From positions 9,719,501 through 9,783,500 of the forward strand of contig JAVTVX010000031.1 in the NCBI GenBank assembly GCA_033439265.1: 64,000 nucleotides of DNA. The letters run 5' to 3'. How positions within the stretch are numbered: the stretch's first letter is position 1; every line of letters begins with the position of its first letter. The notes beneath the pieces were generated by a model. The model was not told the origin of the DNA, did not search any database, and saw only the letters and a list, made by a program, of their open reading frames with translations. The stretch is from Dillenia suffruticosa. Lineage: Eukaryota; Streptophyta; Magnoliopsida; Dilleniales; Dilleniaceae. The position numbers were made by a program, and so were the translations under genes. This document shows, piece by piece, positions 11,396 to 22,222 of the stretch.

Positions 11396-12490
11396 CATAA
11401 ATGGTAATTTGCCACAAATGGTATCTTCATGGCTAAAAGTTTGTGACTTATTTCGTGGCTAATTTGTGACAAAGAGTGAATTTGTGATTAAATTCATCCC
11501 TTATTTGCCACAAACAGAATTTTTCACAAAGAGTTAAAGTGAAAAATAATTAAAATATGTTTTCATCACTAATATGCCTCAAACAGTAAATTCATGGCTA
11601 AATGTTATGGCTAACTTCGTGGCTTAATTTATTACTAATTTGCCACAAATTATAAGCTCGTGACTAAAAATATGTCACTAATTTCATAACTAAACTTTTA
11701 TGACTAAATTCATTGCTAATTTGCCATAAACTGTAAATTTGTGGCTAATTTCGTAGCTAAATGTTCACGGTCGCTAATTTGTCACAAACACTATATTTGT
11801 GGCTAAAAATTCATTTCTAATTTCATGACTAAATTTTTGTGGTTAAATTCATGACTAATTTGTCACAACAGGTAATTCATGATTAAATGTTTGTTACTAA
11901 TTTTATGGCTAAATTCGTCGCTAATTTGTCATAAATACTATGTTTGTGACTAAAAATCCGTCCCTAATTTTGTAGCTAAATTCATAGCTAAATTGTCACA
12001 AACAGTAAATTTGTATCTAAATGTTCATAGCTAATTTTGTGACTAAATTCATCGCTAATTTGTCATCACAAAAAAAACGATAAAGAAAAAATTATTAAAA
12101 TATATTTTCGTGACTAAATTTATCGCTAATTTGAAGTTATTAAAATAGATTTTCATGATTAAATTCATCGCTTATTTGCCACAAACAATAAGTTCATGGC
12201 TTAAACTTCGACGTTAATTTCGTGATTAAATTTATCGCCAATTTGCCATCATAAATAAATGAGGGAAGAAAAATTATTAAAATATAATTTTGTCGCTAAT
12301 TTGCTACAAACAATAAGTTCGTGGCTGAAAATTCATCGTTAATTTTGTGACTAAATTCATCATTAATTGGCCACAAAATTTTTGTTCGTTGCTAATTTGC
12401 TACGCAATTTCTACTCGTCGCAAAATTCGTCGCTAATTGACGACAAACATAGTGTTTGCCGCTAATTTCGTGGCTAATTTGCCATGATTT
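11396..12490. repeat. Degenerate AATTTGCCACAAA array (~1.1 kb)
   Basis: About 18 copies of a motif near GCTAATTTG(C/T)CACAAA recur every 45-75 bp, interleaved with GTGGCTAAATTCGT. The wording is related to, but distinct from, the TTAGCGACGAATT subterminal motifs of the CACTA elements in this window. No CACTA terminus was found at either end. Its copies are too degenerate and unevenly spaced for a CRISPR array. Confidence 0.7.
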
Positions 12491-13499
12491 ATAGTTTTTG
12501 CTCATTCCTATTCAACCATGTCTCTCTCTCAAACCATTTCGCAATAACTGAATGGGTTTGAATACGTAGTGAATGTTACAATCTTTATCAAATTGATAAC
12601 TTTTGATGACAAAGAGTTCAACTAATTCCTAACTAAGTATTACCATACACAAATTATGTAATAGTTTGAAATGAAGCGAAAAATTTTTAGGTGAGATTTT
12701 GATAAGGATTAAATATTATAAAATTTGGGATATATAATCAGCTTGTGCCTTTTAAATAGGATTTTGAATTCATATTTTGTATATGGTGAATGGAGAAAAT
12801 AGGTGTCTTGAGAGACTAGTTATTTAAGAATCCAACTTGACTCAAATCAAATTTAGTCATGACCACAAGTTAGACTTGACTTAAGGCCTATTAAAATGAC
12901 ATTTTGCATCATACTACAATATGAACCCATTAAAATAAAAGGAAAGTGGATGACCAACATAGCTTAAATTTTTAGATTAATCATGTGATGTTACGATATA
13001 TTAGGAAAGGATCACACAAATCTTGGTGAATAAAATTACTCTTTAACATAAATAGTTATTTTCTCTTTTCATTTTTTTTTATAAATTTAATTTATGATCA
13101 GCACAACTCCAACAAATTTAATCTCACCTGAGCAATCAAACGCATAGTAAATTTAAGTGGACTAAAAGGAAATGAATTATTTTTAAAAACTAAATTTTAT
13201 TGTCCATATATGTGTGTGTGTGTGTGTATCATACATAATCTAAAATCAATTGAAGGTGGAAATAATTTTAAAAATTTTGTGTTTTCTCATACATAAAAAA
13301 TTTTGAATTTCAATTACTAATATTCTAACATATATTTCTTTATAAATAATTAATAATGTCCAAATTGAATTTGAATTGTTTAAAACATATAAAATGTATT
13401 TGTTTTTAAGAACTAATCAGACATGAGACATGAATTGGGCCATTTCTGGCCAATTACTAAAACAAAGGTTGAGCAATCAATGGCCCGAAAGGGTGCCAA
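12491..13499. other. Intergenic, no gene seen; GT microsatellite at 13208-13227
   Basis: AT-rich sequence without a recognisable coding frame or terminal repeats. A short TGTGTG run lies near 13208-13227. Confidence 0.5.
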
Positions 13500-14115
13500 G
13501 TCAACATACAAGCACCATGCAGCTCATCTAATATGTCATCTAATCAAGGAATAGGGTGTCGATACTTTATCATGATGTTGTTGATGGCTCGCCAATCAAT
13601 ATACATCCTCAATATTCCATCTTTCTTAAAAACCAAAATTACCAAAACTGTGCATGGGCTCATACTTTCTCTTATATATACTTTTTCTGTTAACTCTTCG
13701 ATTCGCCTTTGAACCTCCTTCTGGATTGCTTGTATATGTTGGACGATTTGGAATAGATACACCAGGCATGAAATCAATTTGATGTTCAATCCCTCGGATA
13801 AGTTCCTCGAATTGCTGCAAAAGAGAAACAACAATACTAGGCAAAGAAGGGTCAAGTTTGTTGGTGCTTAAAAGATCTCTTTGTATACGAGTATAATCAT
13901 TGGCTGTTTTGAAAGCAATGTTCACTTAACCTCACTTGTTTTGGCATATAAATTCTTTTGTTTTCTCTCTGATTTTACCTTATTGGCCGAACTTTTCTCT
14001 CTTTTCTATTCCTTACCAAATTCAGCCTCACTCTCTTTTTTTCTCTCTCTTTTTTGTTCTCTCAACTCATTTTGATCTCTTAAATTCTTTTGTTCACTAA
14101 ATTTTTGCAATCTCA
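13500..14115 (-). pseudogene. Ty3/gypsy gag-pol linker and reverse-transcriptase start, relic
   Basis: Reading right to left there is a Lys/Glu/Ser-rich linker (14110-13930), then PSIVVSLLQQFEELIRGIEH, QIDFMPGVSIPNRPTY, a frameshift, and RRIEELTEKVYIRESMSPC...VFKKDGILRMYIDWRAINN ending KYRHPIP. This is the conserved entry to a gypsy RT (ESMSPC, PKKDG, RAIN, KYRHPIP). The catalytic YLDD region and everything after it are missing, and stops follow the last block. It is a fragment with no LTR in view. Confidence 0.85.
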
Positions 14116-14119
14116 CTCG

Positions 14120-14570
14120 GTCCTCAAAGACCTATTTTGGTGTCATTGGAATTAAAGTGTTTTTTTATTGTTTGAACATGATTGAATACTAGTTGGTGAA
14201 AACGTCATATTACACATGTCAATCAAATTGCCATGACCTTCCTAACACTTAGACATTAACGGTGGGACTCGAACCCACGATCTCCCACTCTAGAGGCGAG
14301 CGCCTTATCAATTAGGCCACACGAACCTTATAAGAATTTAATAATTATTATGATTAATAGTTATTAAAATGGAAGTAGTAACATATCCCAAGGACTTTGG
14401 TGGCTCCCCCTTAAAAAGGCTGAAAAATTATTCCAATGCCCCATAAAATTTAATTGATCTGATTTTGCTTTAGGGTTGTTCCAATAAAAATATATTAATG
14501 GGCCTTCTATGGTCCTCGGAATATAATCAATGCTGATTAGCCTAGATTAATGGCATTTTCAACAATTATT
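14120..14570. repeat. Copy of the tRNA-bearing repeat unit seen again at 28310-28640
   Basis: From the tRNA-like sequence through AAAATTTAATTGATCTGATTTTGC and AGCCTAGATTAAT-GCATTTTCAACAATTATTTTTA this block matches 28310-28625. The right edge is where the Sirevirus #2 sequence begins. Confidence 0.75.
14254..14326 (-). tRNA. tRNA-Arg(CCG)-like pseudogene, anticodon now CTA
   Basis: A 73-nt cloverleaf is recognisable on the minus strand: D-stem GCCT/AGGC, anticodon loop CTCTAGA, T-stem GTGGG/CCCAC with an intact TTCGAGT loop. The acceptor stem keeps most pairs but has a C-T mismatch and several wobbles. By position the anticodon is CTA, whereas the sister copy at 28328 has CCG; both changes are transitions at a CpG. 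It is embedded in a repeat unit, so I treat it as a dead copy and not a suppressor tRNA. Confidence 0.6.
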
Positions 14571-14599
14571 TTTACTCTTAGCTTTGTGGGCTATTGTTT

Positions 14600-15280
14600 T
14601 TCCTTTTTCTTCATTGCCCAATCCCCTTAAGATTTAGTTTCATCTCATTAGTGGTTAGTGATCACACCAACTAATCTATTGTCAAAGTTTCTAAATTCTT
14701 AGATTCTTCTGTGGCAATGACCTTTGCCTCCCATGATTTTGGCATGCATTTAAGAACTTTATCTATCATATCTCATATATTCCAAGCTAATCCCCTTGCC
14801 TAGTATTCTAAGTTCATTGGTGATGTTGTTGGATCAACTTATCATATCTCTTATAGTTTCATTATCTCTCATTTTGAAAGCTTCATATTCATGTTTTAGC
14901 AACCTAACATGATTTTTTCCCTCAAATTTGTCTTTTAATCTCTCTCAAATTCCTTAGCTGCTATGCAAGAAGAAATTCTATTGCACTCATTTAAACTTAG
15001 AGAAAGGTAAAGTAAAGTTACTACCTTATAGTTCGCTCGATAGGCTTTGTTTTCCTCAACAATCATATTCTTCATTTTAATAGAGACTGTGACACCGTCA
15101 ACCTCTTTAGTTAGGAATTCGGTTCCCTCTTCTAAGATTTCCTAGGTTGTCTCATCCTAGGCTATGATAAAGTTCCTCATTCTTTGCTTCTAATAACTAT
15201 GGTTGTTGCCATTGAAAATGGTGCTCTATTTGTTGAAAAAGTTTCGAATGGGACACTATCACCGTTAAGTATCATTTTAG
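14600..15280 (-). pseudogene. Sirevirus #2 gag remains
   Basis: On the minus strand the gag N-terminus (STNRAPFSMATT) and, further left, ITNELRILGKGIS, VLKCMPKSWEAKV, IATEESKNLETLTI-type wording are legible, with several stops between. This is the same UBN2-type Gag as in Sirevirus #1, here keeping the N-terminal part lost there. It stops before the zinc knuckles. Confidence 0.75.
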
Positions 15281-15318
15281 CTCTTTTCTCTTGAGGCTAT
15301 TAAACCCTTCACTAAGAG

Positions 15319-15334
15319 TCCCGCTTTGATACCA
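15319..15334 (-). other. Primer-binding site complementary to initiator tRNA-Met
   Basis: The minus strand reads TGGTATCAAAGCGGGA, matching the plant tRNA-iMet primer site TGGTATCAGAGC with one change in the first twelve bases. It marks the internal side of the Sirevirus #2 5' LTR. Confidence 0.8.
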
Positions 15335-15472
15335 ATTAAATTAGCATTATGAATAACTTAGAGGGTGTGAATAGGTTGTATTTTGTGCTATTTGATTTTT
15401 TTGGATTTTGAGATAGTTTTGATGAGCAAAAGGGAGAAGAATTTTACATATGGGATTTATAGTGGCTCTACT

Positions 15473-18400
15473 TGTCACACCCCGAACCGGAATCGTGAGC
15501 AGTCGCCCATTGCCCTGGATGCCGGCTATATTCTATAAAAAAAAATCGGGTAAAACCTCCCCATATTTTGAAGGTTTCCCATATATCAATCAACCTGTAT
15601 ATCAAATGATCATCCAACCACTTAAATAAATGGGTCAACACGATCTCACAACAAATCAATCACATTCATATAATACCAATCAATCCACCCCGTACAAAAT
15701 AGGACAACGTAAGGCTATCATGAAATATTATCAGTTTTAGCCACAGACCTCCACTGCCATACCCCCATCAAATGTATGAACAGTCGCCAATTACACCTCC
15801 TGTTATTTAGAGATGGCACCGAACGAACTTAAAGGACACTTCTAGAACATGACACTTCTAGAACATGACACGTTTTCTAAAGTAAATGTACACAATAGTA
15901 CATTTCATACCTCAATGCAATAGAATAGAATTTAGAGTTTCAATAAGATACACATAAATTTTCATACAGTCGTCCCTTTTTATACACAATAGTCTATCTA
16001 CAACCCCAATAAATAATTATATAAATTCATTGGCAAATCATTCACAATATCATATTGAGTACCAAATCAACGGCCTCGATCTCCAACCAAAAGCCTCGTG
16101 CACTGATAAGTCTAAACGCATCCCACTATAGCTATCTCTGTACACAATAGGAAATGAGGGGTGAATATCAAGGAAGATATCCAGTGAGTGAGAGGGTATA
16201 TATCATGTGTTCAAAGAGTCGGTGAAAATAGAGTGTCAAAGTTCTCAATAATTCCATATATTGTAAGAAATCATGTATAATGTTCAATTTATCATAAATT
16301 ATTCTTTTCACATACATTTCAAACATATATGCATCCATGTCATCAAATCACGCAAGAATAGAGCGTGCCAAAATCAATCCTGGCAAAGGTCAACTGCGAC
16401 CAATGACAGGCGTATCAGGGGTTTTGTATGCAATAGGTTAAAAATGCTTTCTACCCCGACGTTGGTGACAGATCTCATCAAGTACTAGACTACGGTGCAC
16501 CATAGTCTTCCCCCTTATGGGTTCAACCTGACTAGTATCGTGTCGAATCACAATATATTTACCATTTTCCGATGTCATGTGGGATACCTTCCGTAGAAGC
16601 GTATCAAGTGCAAATATGGATCACCCTACACATGCATCTTTCATAGCTACAGAATGGGATTTACCCATCACAAAGTTATCATTCATTACATGCCAGGGCC
16701 CTCGACCCATATATAATATAATCATCAAATCAATCACGTGTCATACCATATTTTTCAAGCAATGTCAATCATTTCTACAATGATGATTTCAGAAAACATG
16801 TATAAATCAAATGCAATGGCATGGTTTCACATTTTAGAACTCGTTTGGATACATATATAATCACGTAAAACATTTTTGTGGACACTCCATGAATTCACAA
16901 AAAAAAAATTTCATAATTCATTCACAGTTTCATATCATATATTCATTAAATCATGCTTGCATCAGAAAACATTTTAAAATATAATATTGTGCATCGGACA
17001 TGTAGTATAATAAATCCCACTCACAGTATGTGGGTGGGTACGCCACTCCCAGCACGAATCTCGAGACACACACAAAAATATGCCCCTCTCAATATCACTA
17101 ATGAGGCTCTATAAACATAATGTAGAATATGAGTCACTTAAGAGATCATATGATGCGTATATAATAATGTAAATGTGATGCAACCCTGGTTATAGACAAA
17201 TCTCGGGTTTTCAAGTATTATTCTTGCGCCATTTTAGAAAGTGACCACAAGTTCCTCAACCGGGGTCAGAATTGGGAAATTCCAATTTCTATGGTTGGCT
17301 CACATAAAATCTCACACTTTTCATGTTGAAGTTATCTCCAAAATCTCAATAGAAGATTTCTTAAAGTCTACATTTTCAAACCAATCCAACTCCACTTTCT
17401 ATTCTATCCTGTTTTAGCAAATTTCCCATATCTCACAATATATTCATGCAAAGACTCTAATGTTTGACTTTGTTGGAGTTAGGACACAAGACTACAACTT
17501 CTTAGTTGGGCACATTCTCAGATTCCTAGTGTAAGTCCCTGAAATAGCACAATTTTGCCCACATTACATTTTAGAAGTCTGTTCTGACCAATGTTTAGCA
17601 CATCCATCACAACTTTTAACACACAACTCCAAATTACCTGAACTTTTTACAATACCTAGAAGGCACATAACCTTACATATTTCATGTTTTGGGTTTCTTC
17701 CAATTATGCCTAGAAGGGGTCTGAAATTGACCACCAAAATCTCTATTCAGTTTTGACCGAGAAGTAGAATCTTTTCTGCACAGTTTTGGTAGATTTTGTA
17801 TAACTCTTGATTCCCTCAAGTAAATTGGCTGAAATTTTCACAGGATAAGAGGGAGATATACAACTTTTCTTCTTTGAGGTTTTGTAAACAAGGGCTGGAA
17901 GGGGGTCATAATGCTATTGATTTTAGTATTAGAAATGGATGACCTTCTGACGAGTTTTGGAAGAATGGCTATAACGTTTGACACAGGGGTCGGATTGAGG
18001 TGATTCTTATCTCGTTGGAAAGGTAAGACATAGATCTACATTTGTCATAACTAGCACTCAAGCTAATTCAGACCAAAATGCACCTCAAAAATCAGGGCAA
18101 GGTTCATAGCCGAACGGAGCATAATAGAATATGATTCTGCAGAACACCTAACTTTGAAAAATCATAATAAATTCAATTCTCTTCAGATTTCAACAAATTA
18201 TATCTCATGTTAAAGGTATGGAAGTCTAGTTTTTATATGCAGAAAACCTTACTTAATTTACATTTGTGCAAAAAAAAATTATGACAACAAGACTACAGCT
18301 AGGTCAGACTCCCATGTTTGCAGAAATTTAAAATCCCTATGTTAAATCCAATCTTTTATCTTCATTTCAACCATCAAACTCACATATACAACTCATACAT

Positions 18401-20204
18401 GTCCTTCACAATTCAAGCTTCAAATACACATACACACATTCACCTTTGTACCCCAAAATTTTGCACACTTTCTTCCTTATTTCAATCAACCAACAATACA
18501 TATATTCATCACATTTGATACTAAACATTCTGCACACATTTTATAACATGAAGGACAAGATTCCAGCACACTTACATATTGTTTTTCATCCCAAACTCCT
18601 AGCCAACACAAGTCTGAATTTTCTGTACACATGCCTTTGCTTTCCTTACTTTCAATTACGATTATTCAAGGCTTAAACTAAGCCTCCAAAACCAGAAAAT
18701 TTCTGCACTCCCTCGAGGGTTTCAGCCACTTGTTTTTTACCCCTAATCTAAGTTAAAATCAACACATTAAGTCATCAACACATGGTTCTCAAGTTTGAAT
18801 TAAGTGCAGAATTTCTTTCTCTCATTTTTCCCTAGTTTTTGGCCGTACGAAGTTCACTAACCTAACTTTTTCCTTTTGGCTTCAAATCAAGATATGTTAT
18901 AGCATGGAGTGAGAGGAATTTTCCTTACCTTGAGTGCTCGGTTGAAATCTTGAAGAACCAGAAATTTTTTTCCCTTCCTTTGAGCTTTTGACCACCTCTA
19001 GATCACTAAGCTAGCCTCCTCCTTTTCTTCCAATTTTTGGATATGTTGGTCTAGGGTTCAAGAGAAGATGATCCAGGTAAAAACGTTTAAGGGTTATTTG
19101 AAGAAATCACCTTCATCCCACCTTTGAAGCTCATAGTTTTTGGGGAGGAAGAAGAGAAGAGGTTTTCTTTGCCTCCTTGTTGTCTCTCACATTTTTTGGC
19201 AAGAATGAGAAGGGCTAGGGTTTTCTAGATTATTTACTTAACCTCTCACCAAATCTTGGCCATCCATTTTTCAACAAATGATCTTAACCCTTGGTTTTTA
19301 CAAATTAACACTTGAATAGTCTCATTTGCCCTCACTCTCTCTCTCTTTCTCTCCCTTCTCCCTCTCTCACGTTTTCCCTCTCATTCTCTCTTCCTCTCCC
19401 ACTCCTTTACTTAATTAATGAATAGCTTTCTCATTTTTTTTGTACGGGACCCACATCAAGCTTCATCTATTTGCTTTGTTTCCCAACCAATCATGTATTG
19501 CCACTTGTCAAGACCACTCAAAATCCAATAAGGTAAATTCACACACTTCAAGAGCATTAATTACTTGTCCTTTTATGCCTATCCACTTGTTAACACGTGA
19601 TTCGAGATCGGTCAAAATTATTATTCACCTCGAAAATCTAAAATCACACAGTACCTAGGTTTTCATGCTGAGTGCAATGCTGTTGGTTTCGCGTTAATTT
19701 GAAGTCGTTTGATCACCCAAATATCCTTCAAAGTGAATGAAATTTTCGATCGATCAAAATTTGACCTCTACCTCGAAATGCGTGAAATCTCACCACAGAC
19801 TCCGTTTTACACGTAGATTTCAAAAATATAGGTCTTGGGTGGAAACGAGACCATTTGCTCGGACAAATTTCAATTCTGTCAAAAATTAGGGTTTCACGAG
19901 TGAAAATTTTATAGCACCGAGTCTTTTTGCGCTATGACTTAAATTTCACTTTTGCTTCATAACCCTTCACTTTTAAAGTGAATTTAACATGTACATATCT
20001 CACGGCATCAAATTTGCACGTGTGGTTTTCATTTTGACTTAGTAATAAAGATTTTCGCTCTCGATAATTTAGCCGTACAATTTTTTTGAGCGATTTTCAA
20101 AACGGAAAAATTTCTTAGTGAATTTTGGGCCATAAAAACATGATCAATATCATATGTACATCGAGGAGAGTATAATATGAAAGATACCGAAATGTCGTAT
20201 TACA
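15473..20204 (-). mobile_element. Giant solo LTR, copy 1 (4.73 kb)
   Basis: Begins TGTCACACCCCGAACCGGAA at 15473 and ends ...GTCGTATTACA at 20204, the reverse complement of the family ends. Flanking 5-mers are CTACT (15468-15472) and CCACT (20205-20209), a target duplication with one difference. No gag or pol is inside, and the left and right halves do not repeat one another, so it is a single LTR. Family modules recur: the 3' end block (15473-15560), TATCTTCCTTGATATTCACC-like text (16140-16195), the CCAACGTCGGGGTAGA block (16450-16475) and the GATACGCTTCTACGG block (16590-16620). It lies within the Sirevirus #2 LTR. Confidence 0.85.
17560..18290 (-). repeat. ~180-190-bp degenerate repeats inside LTR copy 1
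   Basis: Similar text (ACAACTTTTC / ATCTCGTTGGAAAGGTA / TATCTCATGTTAAAGGTATG, each near ATAACGTTTGA-like sequence) recurs around 17610, 17815, 17990 and 18200, i.e. at roughly 180-200-bp spacing. It matches the array in LTR copy 2 on the opposite strand. Confidence 0.5.
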
Positions 20205-22067
20205 CCACTGCTCTAATGTATATCCACTTCCAAACTTTGCCTGACTTTTGAATCCACCACTTTTCAAAAATAGTACAACATCCAACTAATTTGCACAGAT
20301 GTTAGTTGAATCTTTCATAATGTATCACTTAACACTACCCACTAGATTTTGCAAATGCTAGTATACCTCAGGTGTTTCACTCAAACACAACCTCCAATCT
20401 TTCTTAAAAGATTAATGATACACAAACTCAAACCAAGAGAACCATTTCTCTGGTCTTTTATTATGTGAATACAAGTGTTTGATGATTATAGCAAAGAGGT
20501 TTTAACTTTTGATAAATAGCTAAAGCACAAAACTTAAATACAACACAACAAGAATTTTGCTTAATGATCAATTACCGCTTCTATTTCTCTTTTTCTTCAT
20601 TGATCTATTGTACTCAATTGGGCTATTGTATTTATAGAGCTGCTAAAAGAGCCATTGTTGAAAGGGCCATCACGAGTGGTTGAACTCATTTAATGTTCAT
20701 TTAATGCTCAAAAGCCTTTTTTTTTTGTAGAATTAGCAATTATCTACATTAACTTGACTAGTTCTTCCTTTCAAGTTGACTAGTGCTTCATTTGACTTAA
20801 GCATTTTCACTTTATTGCTCATCTAAGTTGACTCATATTTTTATTAGGTCGACTTGTTCTTAAACCTTTCACTGTTATGTATTCATATAGGTCGACTCCT
20901 ATTATTCCCAAGTTGACTTGTGCTAGTATTCTGTAAAGCCCAGGCAAGTGTAGGTCGACTTGCATTTATATCATGTTAATTTATGTTTATTAACACTTAA
21001 GCCTTTCACTACCATGCATACACATAGGTTGACTCATTACTTTTGTAGTTGACTTCTTTAATCTTGCACATGTTTGGCTAGTTTATCTTTCAAAAGTCTA
21101 AATTTATGTAGGTCAACTTAAAGTTTATGTAGGTCGACTTGTGTGCCCCTTAGGTTGAGCAAACTTAAAGATCTCATTATCTAGATATCTTATTAACACT
21201 TGTGGGTCAATTTCTTTATGTTTCAAGTTGACTCATTTCTTCTTGAGGTTGATTTGTTATTGCCTTCAAGATACCTGGCTTCAATTCTTCTAAAGTTTTT
21301 AATCTATCGGCCGACTTGAACTTTTCTATGGGTTGAACTAAACTTAACTGGGTTGGTACCTTTAACTATGAGGTCAACTTTTTTATCAAACCAACTGAAC
21401 AGGTTGACTTATGTTTTTATCAAGTTGACTTGTGCTATCAAGTTAACTTAAGCTATCATCAAGTTAACTTGTCCTCTCATTAAGTTGACTTGTGCTCTCG
21501 TCAATTTGACCGGTGCTTTCATCAAGTTGACTCATGTTCTCATCAAGTCGGCTTGTCTTACATTTAGGATGACTTAAACTTTAGCTTTCTTTTAAATTTT
21601 TCTAAGTCAATTATATGCTAGTTGACTTACTCTCATGTTAGGTCAACTTAGTATCTTAATGAGTTAATTTAAGTTTCAACTTTTCACAAATATTTCTAAG
21701 TATAGGTGTGACAAGTCGATTCGTGATTTCACTAGGTGAACTTAAAGTTATACAACTTCACCAATTGTTTAACTTTAAGATGTGCAGGTCGACTTAAACT
21801 TAGTATAGGTCAACTTAGTCTAAAATTTTATATTAGACTTTCAAATTTTTGACCGCTAGAATTTCAAATATAGTTTATTTTCTTAGAGGGTTGATTTGTC
21901 TTTTTTGTTGGTTGACTTGTTTAAACTTACTATTTTGCCCGGTAAATTAATTTCACTTAGCTGATGGACTTGTTGTTTCTTGATTAACTTAGTGAACTAA
22001 TTTCAAGCATTTTCAAATCAATTTAGTTACTTCTTGATTAATTTTTTTAGTTACTTCTAAATCAACA
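20205..22067 (-). repeat. Sirevirus #2 LTR body with expanded GTCGACTT motif array
   Basis: 20245-20470 matches, in reverse, the R/U5 part of the Sirevirus #1 LTR (ATCCACCACTTTTC..., CCCACTAGATTTTG, GAGAACCATTTCTCTGG). From about 20740 to 21990 the sequence is packed with some forty degenerate copies of (A/C)AAGTTGACTTGTG / AGGTCGACTTG, about 30 bp apart with closer runs around 21400-21550. The core GTCGAC is a palindrome. No gene is seen. Confidence 0.7.
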
Positions 22068-22217
22068 AAAGACCAAAATATACCAAATGCTAACTTCTGA
22101 TAACATAGTTTTGATAGCCAAAGAATAATTACATGAATCTGTCTAGGAAAATTATACCAATGTTAGCTTTTGAACAACCGAATAAATTTAGATCCGTCTA
22201 TGCCTCTACATAGGAAT
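22068..22217. repeat. Tail of repeat unit 0 (continues at 26881)
   Basis: TATACCAATGTTAGCTTTTG, GAACAACCGAATAAATTTAG and CTATGCCTCTACATAGGAAT match the ends of the tandem units near 27480 and 28940. The solo LTR 22223-26875 separates this tail from unit 1. Confidence 0.75.
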
Positions 22218-22222
22218 CACAT

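Larger units (their letters stand above)
14571..22067 (-). mobile_element. Second Sirevirus relic (5' half), split by a solo LTR
   Basis: Reading right to left: LTR (22067-20205, then 15472-15340), primer-binding site (15334-15319) and the gag start (15280-14600). Pol and the 3' LTR are absent; the left end meets the tRNA-bearing repeat. The right end abuts the same repeat at the point where GACCAAAATATACC resumes, matching 28868. The U5 text (CCTATTCACACCCTCTAAG, minus) and the spacer before the primer-binding site fit Sireviruses. The giant solo LTR 15473-20204 interrupts its LTR. Confidence 0.75.

Noticed and set aside
11396-12490. CRISPR-like repeat array
   Set aside because: Repeat copies are degenerate, spacing is uneven, and the surroundings are plant nuclear retroelements.
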